Positions 11,207 through 21,015 of a DNA stretch of 64,000 nucleotides are shown piece by piece. How positions within the stretch are numbered: position 1 is the first letter of the stretch; each line of letters starts with the position of its first letter. The stretch is from Echria macrotheca (taxonomy: Eukaryota > Ascomycota > Sordariomycetes > Sordariales > Schizotheciaceae). Below the pieces are notes generated by a model, which saw only the letters and a list, made by a program, of their open reading frames with translations, ran no database searches and was not told where the DNA came from. The stretch covers positions 558,001 through 622,000 of the forward strand of contig MU839828.1 in assembly GCA_030411725.1 (NCBI GenBank). Direction: 5' to 3'. A program made the position numbers and the translations under genes.

Positions 11207-11306
11207 ACCTAGGCAGCGATGCCAGGGGGACGACAGAGTAGATAGGGTACTCAAAGTTCGCTTCACGTTCAGACTATCGCCGCCATCACTCAATGGAGCG
11301 AGAGTC

Positions 11307-13223
11307 TTATCCAACCACCACGTCTTCAACCTGAAGACCACCACGAAAAGCCTGGCCGTCCATGAAGTTGTCAACATAACACTCCCCAACCAGACTGTAA
11401 AACTCTTCTGCAGGATTCCGCCTCAGCACAACCGGCACACTGCATCCCTGCAGCACCCATACCTCATCACCCTTCCTCGCATCGGCAGGAATCAGACCAA
11501 GGTGTCCCGTCTCGAGAGTAGCAAGCACTTTGCCATCCGACTCGGTCTTCAGCCCAATAGTCTCCTGCATTCGCTCAGGGAGTTGCATCATGTCGCCGAT
11601 CTGCTCCCACGGGGGTTCATGAATAACCTCACAAATATCTAGTAGCGTCCGCCCCCGGATAAGAAATTCCCTGTTATGTACGATCCATCGGATGGCAGCC
11701 GTCGACGCAGGTACAGCTTTGGGTCGGAAATGCTCCGACGTGTTTCGCGCCACGAGCTGTGCCATGTCCCCGCGCCAGGGGCCCAAAGGAGCGGGCCTTT
11801 CTAGATACCGGTCGTACCGATCGATGGCCAATGTCCGGACGAGGCTGTCTTCAATCTCGCGGGTGCTTCTCGTTGCGCTGTCGGTAATGGTGTTGAGAAG
11901 GGATGTGGACTGAACAAATACATAGTCCTCGTATTCGTTCCCCTCGTCGTCTTCCGCGATCAGACTCGTCGCCATGCCATCGACCACCCCTATCCGGATT
12001 CCCCTACACGTGAGCGTGCGAGCGGTGAGGTTGAAGTGGATGTGCGGTTTGGTAGACCACCCGGCGGAATACGAAGGCACATTCCCTGCTTCTGGCCAGG
12101 GAAGAGGCCTGAAGCAGCTGATGTGGTCCCGGCCGGGTTGGCTGACCATCAGCGGCACCGTCTTGGGGATGATTTGAACTCGCCAGTCAGGTACCCAGGA
12201 CGGCCAGCTGGTATTGCGAGGGGTATCTGCAGGTTTGTGGGATCTGAATAGAGGTGCAAAGCAGATTATGTCGAGGCTGCCCATGACCCTCGCAAATTCA
12301 ATGACAAAGCCTGTGTACACCGCTTCGACCGTGTTCTTGTGGTTGTAATCTGGAGGACCCACAATCGCGCAGTCCTGTTCCGTGACGAGGCCGAGGAGCG
12401 AGTAGATCCTGTCTCTTGGATCGTGGCACTGGTAGTTGCCGGTGGAAGCCAAGAGCGCCGTCAAGCTCAGCTTTTTCCTGGTATGGGGGACATGGAAAAG
12501 CTGACGGACGCGCCTTCGTCCCCAGGCCGTACCCCAGACGCGGGCGTCGCCTAGGCCATGGACGTGATAACACCAATACAGCTCCTGCATGGCATTGTGA
12601 AACATCGTGTGTCCGATGCTCCTCTCCCCACAGTGAAGGATGAGCTTCGAAGGAAGGACGAATTCCTGGAGTGTCCAGACTCGTCTCCACCAATCCAAGC
12701 CAAAGAAATACCGGACAGCCTCCCAATTGCTCGGATTCCGGAGTTTGTCAACGTCCCGCACCGCACAATTCGCAAGTTCACAGAGAAAGTCGACAGCCCT
12801 GTCGCTTCGCTCATCGCTCTGGCCAAGCCAAACGACAGTCCTGAGGGACTCCTGGTAGATGCGCCCCATGAGCTGCACCTGCTGCGCGCGCTCGTGCTCG
12901 TCCTTCTGGTTGATGCAAATCGAGTCGATCCAGACCCAGTGGTAGTCGGGAATGCGAAAGCAGGCCGAGTCGCAAATCGCCTGGAGCAGCGGATACAAAT
13001 TGTCCAGGACTGGAAATGGGGCCTCATCGATCCAGATCGAATGTGTGTAGTTGGAAGGGCCCCATACGTATGAGAAGGTGACGAAGTTTGGGCGTGTTGG
13101 ATCGTCGAGATTGAAGTTGTGCAGTATGCCGCGAATCCTGCCGTCCCTGCCTCTTTTTAGATTGAGAAGCCGGATAGGGGCGAACTTTTTGTAGATGTAG
13201 CTAGTAGCCGGCGCTTCATCCAT
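11307..13223 (-). CDS. HET-domain protein 2
   Basis: A single-exon protein of 638 residues from the ATG at 13223. The frame stays open 88 codons further upstream, but that extension looks unlike HET N-termini, so I prefer the start just before the conserved APIRLLNL segment. The HET signature is the SYVWG / WIDSICINQKDEHERAQQV / MGRIYQES / VWLG form, a different subfamily from HET proteins 1 and 3. WWRRVWTLQEFVL, the CHDPRDRIYSLLGL motif and the closing LVGECYVDNFMDG segment are typical. Role inferred: non-self recognition or cell death. No partner domain is seen. Confidence 0.88.
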   Translation of the reverse strand: MDEAPATSYIYKKFAPIRLLNLKRGRDGRIRGILHNFNLDDPTRPNFVTFSYVWGPSNYTHSIWIDEAPFPVLDNLYPLLQAICDSACFRIPDYHWVWIDSICINQKDEHERAQQVQLMGRIYQESLRTVVWLGQSDERSDRAVDFLCELANCAVRDVDKLRNPSNWEAVRYFFGLDWWRRVWTLQEFVLPSKLILHCGERSIGHTMFHNAMQELYWCYHVHGLGDARVWGTAWGRRRVRQLFHVPHTRKKLSLTALLASTGNYQCHDPRDRIYSLLGLVTEQDCAIVGPPDYNHKNTVEAVYTGFVIEFARVMGSLDIICFAPLFRSHKPADTPRNTSWPSWVPDWRVQIIPKTVPLMVSQPGRDHISCFRPLPWPEAGNVPSYSAGWSTKPHIHFNLTARTLTCRGIRIGVVDGMATSLIAEDDEGNEYEDYVFVQSTSLLNTITDSATRSTREIEDSLVRTLAIDRYDRYLERPAPLGPWRGDMAQLVARNTSEHFRPKAVPASTAAIRWIVHNREFLIRGRTLLDICEVIHEPPWEQIGDMMQLPERMQETIGLKTESDGKVLATLETGHLGLIPADARKGDEVWVLQGCSVPVVLRRNPAEEFYSLVGECYVDNFMDGQAFRGGLQVEDVVVG

Positions 13224-13781
13224 GCTGGATCGTGGGAGGGTGGAAAGTGGACCTGACGAGATTTGGGGACCAAGGATAAAGTTGCCGAACTGCGACTGTG
13301 CCAGCTGGTTGAGGGGTTGAAGCTCAGCTGTGGCTTGGCAACCCAACCCATCCCGACCTTTGCTTGTTGCCTTGAGTGCGGATTTTTTGAACCAATCATC
13401 GTTAGCTGTTTCGGATCGTGGGCAAGAGATGAACATCAAGCCACATTTCAAGTAAGTGGTGAAAACAGATTCTTTGTAGGTCATCATTGAGTTATCGCTA
13501 CGCTGGTTGGGAGGACAGAAGCAAGAGTTCTTTCTTCATCCGGCGACAATGATAAACAATGTCGAAAAGGGGCTCCAGGCAACACGTCACAGGAGGCGCG
13601 TCAAGTCTGCAAAAAAAGAATTAGCAAAAAAGTCGCTTCTACCGATAATAAAAACACTAAGGTGACTGGGTACATATGAGCTTTCCCGCGGCCAAACTCG
13701 TTTTTCCGAGGGACATCATGGAGTCGACCGATATAATGCTCATGACATTTGGGTGGAGAGCGAGACAGAAAAGGCAAAAAA
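13224..13781. other. Intergenic region
   Basis: About 560 bases between the HET 2 start and the tRNA 3' end. No gene was seen. The T-run that follows the tRNA 3' end on the minus strand falls at about 13776-13781. Confidence 0.35.
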
Positions 13782-13886
13782 TGGACATACCGCGGATTGA
13801 ACGCGGGACCGTCTGTAGCTGCAGAGCATGCCACATGAATGACAAGTCATTGCAAAACAGAAATCATACCACTAGACCATATGCCC
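13782..13886 (-). tRNA. tRNA-Ala (anticodon TGC) with a 33-nt intron
   Basis: Read on the minus strand from 13886. Acceptor arm GGGCATA pairs with TATGTCC and includes the G3:U70 wobble that is the alanine identity element. The D-arm/A box is TGGTCTAGTGG. The anticodon stem TCTGT pairs with ACAGA; the loop is TT-TGC-A-T with an intron at 13818-13850 placed one base after the anticodon (13852-13854), the canonical tRNA intron position. The T-arm CCGCG-TTCAATC-CGCGG contains the B box. The discriminator A is followed by a run of T residues as Pol III terminator. Mature length is 72 nt before CCA addition. No CCA is encoded, as expected for a eukaryote. Confidence 0.93.
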
Positions 13887-14255
13887 TTGGAACGGTTGTT
13901 TATCTTCTGTAGACAATCCATCTATGTTCCCTGGACTGCAAACCAAACCGCACGCGCCAATTTGCGTGGAATCCTGTCACCTGTGCACACTTCTGACTAC
14001 ACCATTCACATAACGTCATGACAGACAATTCGATGCGACTTTCACTAATGGACAGGAAGTTTTCGGACAAAAATGTAACCCATATTGTTAGTATCCTGCC
14101 ACCCGATCTATTTTTTTTATGCCTGTCCCTTGTGCAGCTTAGGCCCTAGTGCACCTTATCACACTAAAAAGCTGCACCAACACGTCTTCCTCGACACCTT
14201 CATCCATGTCACCCCTTGGTCCCACAAAAATGCATTCCAACCAGCACTTGGACCC
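13887..14255. other. Intergenic region
   Basis: About 370 bases between the tRNA 5' end and the next gene's 3' end. Nothing was recognised. Confidence 0.35.
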
Positions 14256-14930
14256 CTACTCACCCGCTATTGAACGCGCTGTAACCAACACCATCGTAGT
14301 CGTCCTCACAAGCGAACCACTATCTTGATGCGGATCCGTCGTGGTCGGACCGTCCTTGACCGTAATCGTCTGCGCCACGTTGACATCCGTGTATCCCGTC
14401 CTCACAATAGTAGTTGGATACGCCGGGTCCACCGTCTCGACGACGGTCTCGCGGATGGTGGTCAGGAGGTTGTAGAACATAACTGCCCATGCGCCATATA
14501 GGGCAACGATGGAGTGCTGGTAGTCGGTGTAGGATGCCGTGAGCGCTGTCCGGGCGGTTTGTGGTGGGGTGGTGGCAGACGGGCTGTCATTCTCTCTGGT
14601 AGTCCACACTAGCTCGGTTGTTTCGGACCATGTGGACGCAGAGCCGTTTTGTTGAGCTGCGGAGAAGTGGGATATGGCTGTCCCAGTTGTGAGGGAGGCC
14701 GATCTGTTGGAAGGGGCGTGATAGCCCACATCGCGGGGCATGATGAGAGTGACGACAACGGTGGCGATGGCCGGATATGGGTTGTTCTGGGCGACTGTGG
14801 TTGTGTAGACTGCTGTGTGCGGCAATGCCGGTTGTGCCGGTTCGACTGGGCCGCTAATGAACTGTCCTGCAACCACCGCTATGAAGGAGGCGGCGGTGTG
14901 GAGGACCAGTGCGAGATGTCTTCTTTCCAT
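14256..14930 (-). CDS. Ser/Thr-rich secreted protein candidate, unknown function
   Basis: Single-exon frame of 224 residues from the ATG at 14930. The start MERRHLALVL is followed by a hydrophobic run to about residue 22 (AASFIAVVAG), consistent with a signal peptide. The rest is rich in Thr, Ser and Val with many TTT/TTI blocks and a few N-x-S/T sites, a composition common in fungal cell-surface or extracellular proteins. A second hydrophobic stretch near SIVALYGAWAVMFYNLL could be a membrane segment. A TATAATTA-like site lies about 105 bases upstream. I do not recognise a family. Confidence 0.5.
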   Translation of the reverse strand: MERRHLALVLHTAASFIAVVAGQFISGPVEPAQPALPHTAVYTTTVAQNNPYPAIATVVVTLIMPRDVGYHAPSNRSASLTTGTAISHFSAAQQNGSASTWSETTELVWTTRENDSPSATTPPQTARTALTASYTDYQHSIVALYGAWAVMFYNLLTTIRETVVETVDPAYPTTIVRTGYTDVNVAQTITVKDGPTTTDPHQDSGSLVRTTTMVLVTARSIAGE

Positions 14931-16118
14931 CCCTGCGTTCTGCTCCTGGCGCACTTCTTCATGCGAGAGTGATCCTTAAATCCGGCACTGGAAGTCCACG
15001 TTGTTTTTGGGAGCCGTTAGCCTGCTGATGGGCTAATTATACTTTTCTGTCTCCTGGCTTTTCCCGTAGTCATCCTTGCAAATTGCAGGCGGCCGCTTGC
15101 AGGTCGTACAGCACTGAAAGTCCAACGAGACATGGGTGAACCTCTTTCTCCCCGCCGGGTAAATCGGTCAGCTGGTATACGCGCCTAATTTCACCCTCTA
15201 ATGTCAGCAAAAAAACTCCAAAACAGATGCTGCCAAATCCTTCGGCCCCTGGTTTTCGTCCGGTACCGAAGCGGCCCGGTATAGACATAAACTCAGATGG
15301 GAACCAAGGAGAAAGTTCGTAGAAAACAAAATCCAGAGCCACGAAACCTGCCAACGGAATATCATGTGTCATTCCTGATATGGCAATCCTTCCGGCTATT
15401 GCGGTGTATCTGTTATTATGAATAATGAAGCTGGTTCCTGTGAACACGCCTTCTGTCAAAGATCACTTGCGGAGATTCTAGAGGTGTTTATGGTTGTATA
15501 ATAGTCTCCCTAAGGACTTCTACGACTAGATGCGTTCCTGTAACACGGATAAAAGTTGATACCAGTTACTAACTTGACGTCAAGAGCAACGTAGAACATT
15601 TCGACCAAGTCATGGAACGCTTGAGACCTTTGACTAGGTACATATCGCGGTACTACCGCATTTCTCATGTTACAGCTAAACGGAAGCACATGCCAAAGTC
15701 TCTTGGCCGCTCTTTGAAGCTAATAAAATTGCTGTCGTCGCTTCGTTGAGTTGTGGCGCGCCTCTACGCTAAGGCTACGGGGCGCTTCCTGGCCTCGCTT
15801 TCTCTCCTGGCAACTCTTCCTGTCTGTTCAGACAATTTCGCGCACAAGTAGGTTAAATCCGCTTTCTAGGTCCGGAAACTAATGAACAAAGCAATGGCGT
15901 TAGGGTAAAAGGGATGATATCACCGTACGCATCGTCGGGTGTCTTTCCACATGATGTGTGGTGACTGGAACTCAGCAACAGCTGGGAGTATATTGTAAGA
16001 TGATGACGGGTTGAAGTGCAGGCACGCAGCAGCGGCGTACCCGAACAGCTAGGTACCTACATGTGCCAACGGCCGGTGCGTGGGCTGCTGCGCAACCCAG
16101 CAAACCATGAAGATTCGA

Positions 16119-16160
16119 TGCAGATTCCGTGCAGATTCCGTGCAGATTCCGTGCAGATTA
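16119..16160. repeat. Tandem repeat, 11-bp unit, 3.8 copies
   Basis: The unit TGCAGATTCCG is repeated head to tail at 16119, 16130 and 16141 with a partial fourth copy ending TGCAGATTA. The copies are identical, which suggests recent slippage. Confidence 0.95.
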
Positions 16161-16293
16161 TCCGTAACAAATAGAATCCCAACTAGAAGTCAAACCTATA
16201 AATGACAATACTGCATGTGCGGTTTGCACGGCCTTACAGCTGTTCAGGTGCGCTGCCGCTGCGCGTACCTGCTTCCATCTACAATCAGTCTTT

Positions 16294-16410
16294 GATGGGG
16301 GTGTGTGGGTGAACTGGTCCATAGATCTATGCGGTCCATGGTGGTGAAAGTGGAAAAGGCTGGAGATGGAAGATATGGTGGCGTAGAGCCTAAGGCACCC
16401 ACTTCACAAC
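16294..16410. repeat. Dispersed repeat copy A
   Basis: About 117 bases that align along their length with 49866-50004. Shared blocks include GATGGGGGTGTGTGGGTGAA, CCATAGATCTAT, GGAAAAGGCTGGA, GATATGGTGG and CCTAAGGCACCCAC. The two ends (GGGTGTGTGGGTG and GGCACCCAC) are imperfect inverted repeats of each other, giving a MITE-like or hairpin-forming shape. No coding content. Confidence 0.85.
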
Positions 16411-17250
16411 AGTCTATCACTTATGTGACGACACCACGTTGCCTGCAGTCCGGAGAGACTTTTCATCCTGACTCACCCTCACAGCAAAACTATCTTTATG
16501 TCTGTTAAGTCGCTAGCTTCGAGGCAGTCAAACATGCCAATGTCCCTGGCTTGTTCACTGTCCCAGGGCTCAACGAACACTTTAGTTCGAGTGTAATTAT
16601 ATGAGAGTCTCAGCTGTTGATGGCACCAACATGGCAGATGGGTGCCTCTTTTTGGATGACACGCCTGCCGGCTGCTGATGTACCCACTACCGCGCGTCAT
16701 CACGACGTCATAAAGCCACTAGAGCATCCGCAACACGATCTAAGGAGTGTTTCAAGAACCACCATAGCTGACCCCTACGCTGTTATTTGAAGCACGTGAA
16801 CAACCGCCTGTTTGCAACCGGATACACTCTTGGGCTAGTGCCCGTCATGTTCCACGCTCCACCCACCATCCATCTTGATCATACTACCACACCTTTCCCC
16901 TTCACCTGCACCACAGTCCGTTTTCAGGCCTGGTATCTAGGCCAGAATGAAGGGGTGGTACCAATGCAATCCATGCTCACAGCCAGGGTAAAAACGCAGT
17001 TGGAGGTAGGTGGACGTTACAGCATTGAACTCCGGCCTACCTACTCAAGATACAGCGCTTTTCCCTCCGTCTTTATTCTTGTTTCTCTCCACCCTTTCTG
17101 CGACCGGCCCTGCTTTTACTCGCCTATCTAATAACCCTCTTGTCACCCTGCTCCGTTCGCCACGTCGGTCAACCCCCCAATAGCCCTGATCCAGTCGCTT
17201 GGATCTTGTATCACCGGACTGGACCATTTGGCCAACCTGATACCCGTGAG

Positions 17251-17520
17251 TTATGTCGCCCTTCCACCCCCATCCACCCCCCCAGTTTCCGACTCTTGAA
17301 CCTCGTGAATTTTCTGTTTGTTCGAGGGTTCGGAGGGGTCGATCCCCTGTACTCGCAAAGAGTGGCAGACGGGGCACGGATTCAGTTGTACCAAAGCGTA
17401 TTCAGCCGCATTTCGGTGGCACCAGCCGCATCCCCAATTATTGCACGGTTCGAATTCCCTGAAATCTTCGAACGGGTGACCGTTTGAGCACCGTATAGGA
17501 TATATGTGGAGAATGCACAT
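17251..17520 (-). CDS. Small Cys/His-rich protein, unknown function
   Basis: An 89-residue frame from the ATG at 17520. Cysteines and histidines are spaced like a small zinc-binding fold: M-C-I-L-H near the start, C-S-N-G-H at ~11-15, C-N-N-W-G-C-G-W-C-H at ~26-35, and C-P-V-C-H at ~49-53. Similar short fungal proteins with an N-terminal M-C-x-x-H and a later C-P-x-C pair exist, but I cannot give the family a name. The last ~25 residues are Gly/Glu-rich and may be read-through of a splice donor, so the true 3' end is uncertain. It stands alone between repeat-rich stretches. Confidence 0.45.
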   Translation of the reverse strand: MCILHIYPIRCSNGHPFEDFREFEPCNNWGCGWCHRNAAEYALVQLNPCPVCHSLRVQGIDPSEPSNKQKIHEVQESETGGVDGGGRAT

Positions 17521-18011
17521 ATTTCTGGGGGTAAAAAGAAATGTACGGTGTGGTTCGAGTTTCGATGATTGAGGGTATAGTAGGTAGTCGAGGTTTTATC
17601 GGTGTGAGCTCTGTCGACTAGGTATGTTAATTTCTCGATATTGTTGGCGGGATAAACGTCACTTGCCCAGGACGAAAATTTGCTGGACCTTCTTACCTAG
17701 ACGGGGATCGAGTTTTCTTGGATGGGGATCGAGTCTTCTTGGACGGGGATGGAGTCTTTTCACTTCGAGGCTTACTGGTAGGAGCGATCTTGGAAGACCT
17801 TTATACTCTGGAGATGTTCATCTACCTGGTCACGGGTTCACGTGTCGTGTTAAATTTACCATACCACAACCCGTGCGGACACGCGCGCACAGGTTTCCCA
17901 GCCCGCAGCGTGGCGCGTCCGATGCTCGGGCATATACCTACTTTAACTCACGTTAGTTCACTTCTTCGCCCGGGAGTTTTTCAGTCCAACAACGACCCCT
18001 CTCTTACTAAA

Positions 18012-18032
18012 GAGCGAGCCTTTGGCTCGCTC
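18012..18032. repeat. Perfect hairpin, 9-bp arms, TTT loop
   Basis: GAGCGAGCC-TTT-GGCTCGCTC. A similar motif with a TTT loop, GAAGCC-TTT-GGCTTC, occurs near 18259-18273. Function unknown; possibly transposon-derived. Confidence 0.7.
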
Positions 18033-18770
18033 GCCACCGTTTGTGCCCTCCTGATCGTAGAAGCGGTTTTGATGCATGCACCCTGTGCTTCCACTCTGCT
18101 TCCTCACCCGGCAGTTCGGGTACCGAATCGTGGCCTATGCATCACTCAAAGAAGACGGTTTGCCAGGACTCATGCGCACCGAGGATTAGATAGCGGGCAC
18201 TCCTGTGCTATAACCACATAGAAGAGGGACCGCTTACCCCCTTAGACCTAAGGGGTGGAAGCCTTTGGCTTCTTGCGGCTTCAGACAAATAACAAGAGAA
18301 ATTTGCCAGGGTTCAAACACAAGTCGAAAAGGCAACAGCAGTTCATGAACTGCGTCGTACCACACAGGCCCTTTCAGTATGCGGTCTCTGATGAATTCAT
18401 CTGATTTCTGTCCCCGAAGCTGAAGCGAGAAATGGATAGCGACTGACAACTGGAAGCAACAGTCCACTGTCACCGTCGAGGCCGGCTAGGGTTAGGAGTC
18501 CGGCTCAGATATAGGTGGTACCTAGGTACCATAGCGGGAAAAGGTGAAAACACATAAGACAAATGGGCTTCAGCCTTGCCAGGGGACCATAAGCCGTGTC
18601 CTTATGGGCCCTGGATGTAACCCTCTATACAAATTTGCAGCGTGGGAATAGTTGCAAAAACGGAAGGAACGAACGTCGACCACAACCACCCACGCACACA
18701 CGCACACAAGCCTTAAAAATTTTCCAAGTCCGATTGCTTTGCTCTTTTCCACACCCAACCAAGGCCATTG

Positions 18771-18892
18771 CCAGGACCAGGACCACCCGAGGACCAGGAC
18801 CATCGCCAGGACCAGGACCACCACCAGGACTATCGCCACGGCCATCACGCATCGCCAGGATCCGGATTGCCAGGATCCGGATTGCCAGGACC
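18771..18892. repeat. Minisatellite, CCAGGACCA / GCCAGGATCCGGATT units
   Basis: Degenerate short units built on CCAGGACCA occupy the first two-thirds. They change into two exact 15-bp copies of GCCAGGATCCGGATT followed by GCCAGGACCC. The stretch is open in several frames but encodes only low-complexity peptides. Confidence 0.88.
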
Positions 18893-19246
18893 CATTACAG
18901 TTAGGCAGGCAAGCGGTTGACAAAAAAACAGGGCCACATTACCTATCCAGTACATCGGCCACCATAGAAATTACAGGCAAAACAGAGGTATTTTTTATGT
19001 ACTAGCAGCCGGTCATCTGACCGTTCCCTGCTATTAGATGGGCCATTCCTCTTTACCATGGAATCTAGTCACCTGTCAGGCCTCCTGACGAACATAAACA
19101 CCAACCCTACGCCGGTTGCAGAGGTTATGTTACCACCTACTTCGAGTGGGCTGATGGAAGATGGTGGAACTGTTAGGGGTTGTGTTAGCCAGGAACTGCC
19201 AGAGCCAGTTTGTGTGGCCCTGTTTTTTTGGCAACCGCTTGGCAGG

Positions 19247-20087
19247 TTGCAGGTACCGTATCAACTCATCAGATCCGGTTTTTAGAAAAAGTGGGGAGGA
19301 GACTTTTTGCCCTCCTCTCGCTTATCCAAACGGCTTCTATTTTGCGAGCCGATTAGATCGACTGTGTCCCGTATTAGATCGACGGTCTCTAACCTGTTTG
19401 GGAGAGACCTACCAGGGGCACTTACCACCAAAATTTTGCTGATAACAGCCCGCGCCATGCCACCATTATGGAACCACTCCGTGTTATGGTAAGGATACCT
19501 CCCCAGCCTGCAGTCAAAGCTAACAGCCGGTTGTAGTAATACCACGATATAGCTGTAGCCGACGATATGGATAACTGGCGTAGGGCCAGCGATATCGAGT
19601 CTTACAACCTGGAGGGTCCCTGGAAACCTACGCAGCCAGAATTCCAGAAGGATACCGAGGATATAGCCCCGAAGACCGTGTGTGCGCGCCTGCTGAGTTA
19701 ATTGAAGGACTTGTACCGAAGATTGTATGTGGTCGCTAGCCGGCTGGTAACTGGGGAGTATGTGATGTGTTTTAATTAGTTTTTATTAGATTAGAATTGA
19801 TTTTATTGCCTAAGACTGTGTTTTTGAGCGTTTGAGCCTGTGGTGATGGCTTTAGTGGGGTGTTGCAGTTGAAGTCAGAGGGGTTTGGCACTAGAAGGTC
19901 AGCGTGGGCTGTTGTTAGCAAAATTTTGGTGGTGAGTGCCCCTGGTGGGTCTCTCCCAAATAGGTTAGAGACCGTCGATCTAATACGGGATACAGTCGAT
20001 CTAATCGGCTCGCAGCAGAAGCTCTCATCAGGCCGTATTCGCTCTAGTTAAAAACCGGATCTCGTGAGTGGATACGGTAGGTTTGCA
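19247..20087. mobile_element. Long-TIR (foldback-like) DNA element, degenerate
   Basis: The segment 19247-19455 is an inverted copy of 19902-20087. Shared blocks read inward from the left end include GATCCGGTTTTTA, GCGAGCCGATTAGATCGACTGT, CCGTATTAGATCGACGGTCT, CTAACCT-TTTGGGAGAGACC and CACCAAAATTTTGCT (bases here given in short blocks). The arms differ by substitutions and one indel region. The ~445-bp centre retains a 46-codon open stretch (19561-19698) bounded by stop codons, which could be the tail of a degenerated protein. No transposase motif was recognised and target-site duplications were not resolved. Confidence 0.82.
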
Positions 20088-20277
20088 GGTCCATACGATC
20101 AGGTAGCTAAGGTAGGTTGCAGACGCCCCCGGCATGACTTATTATTAGGTTGCCCCGGACACCCCCGCCAAGGTAACGGATGACATTGACGGTTCATGAC
20201 GCGCGTAGATAGTTACCTACACATGTAACGCATTGGGAAAAAATCTCCATTGACATCAAATTCTTCCTGAACTACTC

Positions 20278-21015
20278 TCACGACGTGCAAGGGTCCCACG
20301 CCGGGCGAAAGTTAATCTTCAACGCCTTGGTCAAGTCGGTATTATCCCCGCCCAACACACCCTTGGACACGCTCCCGTCCGCACTCTTGGTCCCCACCAG
20401 CCCAACCGTTGTCTTGACCGTAAGATGGGGCACATCGCCTGAGGACGGCACGCATGCCGACCAGATAGTCGTCGGTTCTGTGTCGAGCTCGACCTCGAAC
20501 ACGCCCGACTTGAGATCGCTCGCGCCGATGGTGAGTGTCTTTTTCTGTATTTTTGTCACGAATCATCAGTCTTCAGCTTTCTTGTCTTGAAAGAGAAGCA
20601 AGCAACATACCCCGCCCACGACATCCCCCATCTTGGTTTCGACCGACAGAGAGATCTTAGTCCCGCTATCAAGCTGTGCCCAGCCGCTGACTGTAACAGC
20701 CGCGATCCGCAACCTCATGCCGACCGGCCCGTTGCCGAGCCAGATCTCCTCATTGCACCACTTGGACGCAGCATCCGCGGTTCCCACACCAGTATCAGTG
20801 TTAGGCAGTGACAGTCCCCACTCACGGAAGGCGAAAACCGGCGTGCCACCATGTGAGACCTGGCTAATGCCGCCTGCGCCGATGGGACAGCCTGTGCCGA
20901 ACATGGTCATGTTGTTCACCGTGGGCGCAGGGATGCTGCCCTCGCCTTGCGGACGGGGGACACAAAGCGCAAAAGGGGCCACGGCGAGCAGCCCCAGGAG
21001 GAGAGTTGATACCAT
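20278..21015 (-). CDS. Secreted DUF4360-like protein
   Basis: Two exons read on the minus strand, 21015-20611 and 20544-20278, encode 223 residues. The 66-nt intron has a GTATGT donor and ends AATACAG; joining gives ...VVGG-KKTLTIGAS.... Residues 1-19 (MVSTLLLGLLAVAPFALCV) form a signal peptide. The mature part has the MFGTGCPIGAGGIS motif, paired cysteines (GCP, WCNEE, SACVP, DPC near the end) and alternating beta-strand-like segments, matching the fungal DUF4360 family of small secreted proteins of unknown function. A TATAATAA site lies at 21128-21135 on the same strand. Confidence 0.8.

Larger units (their letters stand above)
14931..17250. other. Gene-poor region with repeats
   Basis: About 2.3 kb without a convincing gene. 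A minus-strand frame at 15070-15459 has a TTG first codon; starting at its first internal ATG it would give a ~100-residue peptide of no known family, possibly a gene remnant. The stretch contains an 11-bp tandem repeat and one copy of a dispersed repeat (both listed separately). Confidence 0.4.
17521..20277. other. Gene-poor, transposon- and repeat-rich region
   Basis: About 2.75 kb with no convincing intact gene. It holds small perfect hairpins (one listed at 18012-18032, another with CCCCTTAG/CTAAGGGG arms at 18238-18255), a minisatellite and an ~840-bp long-TIR element. Open frames across the minisatellite encode only low-complexity peptides. Confidence 0.55.

Noticed and set aside
15070..15459. 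Possible gene of 129 codons on the minus strand
   Set aside because: The first codon is TTG and the remaining ATG-initiated peptide matches no family; kept only as a possible remnant in the intergenic note.
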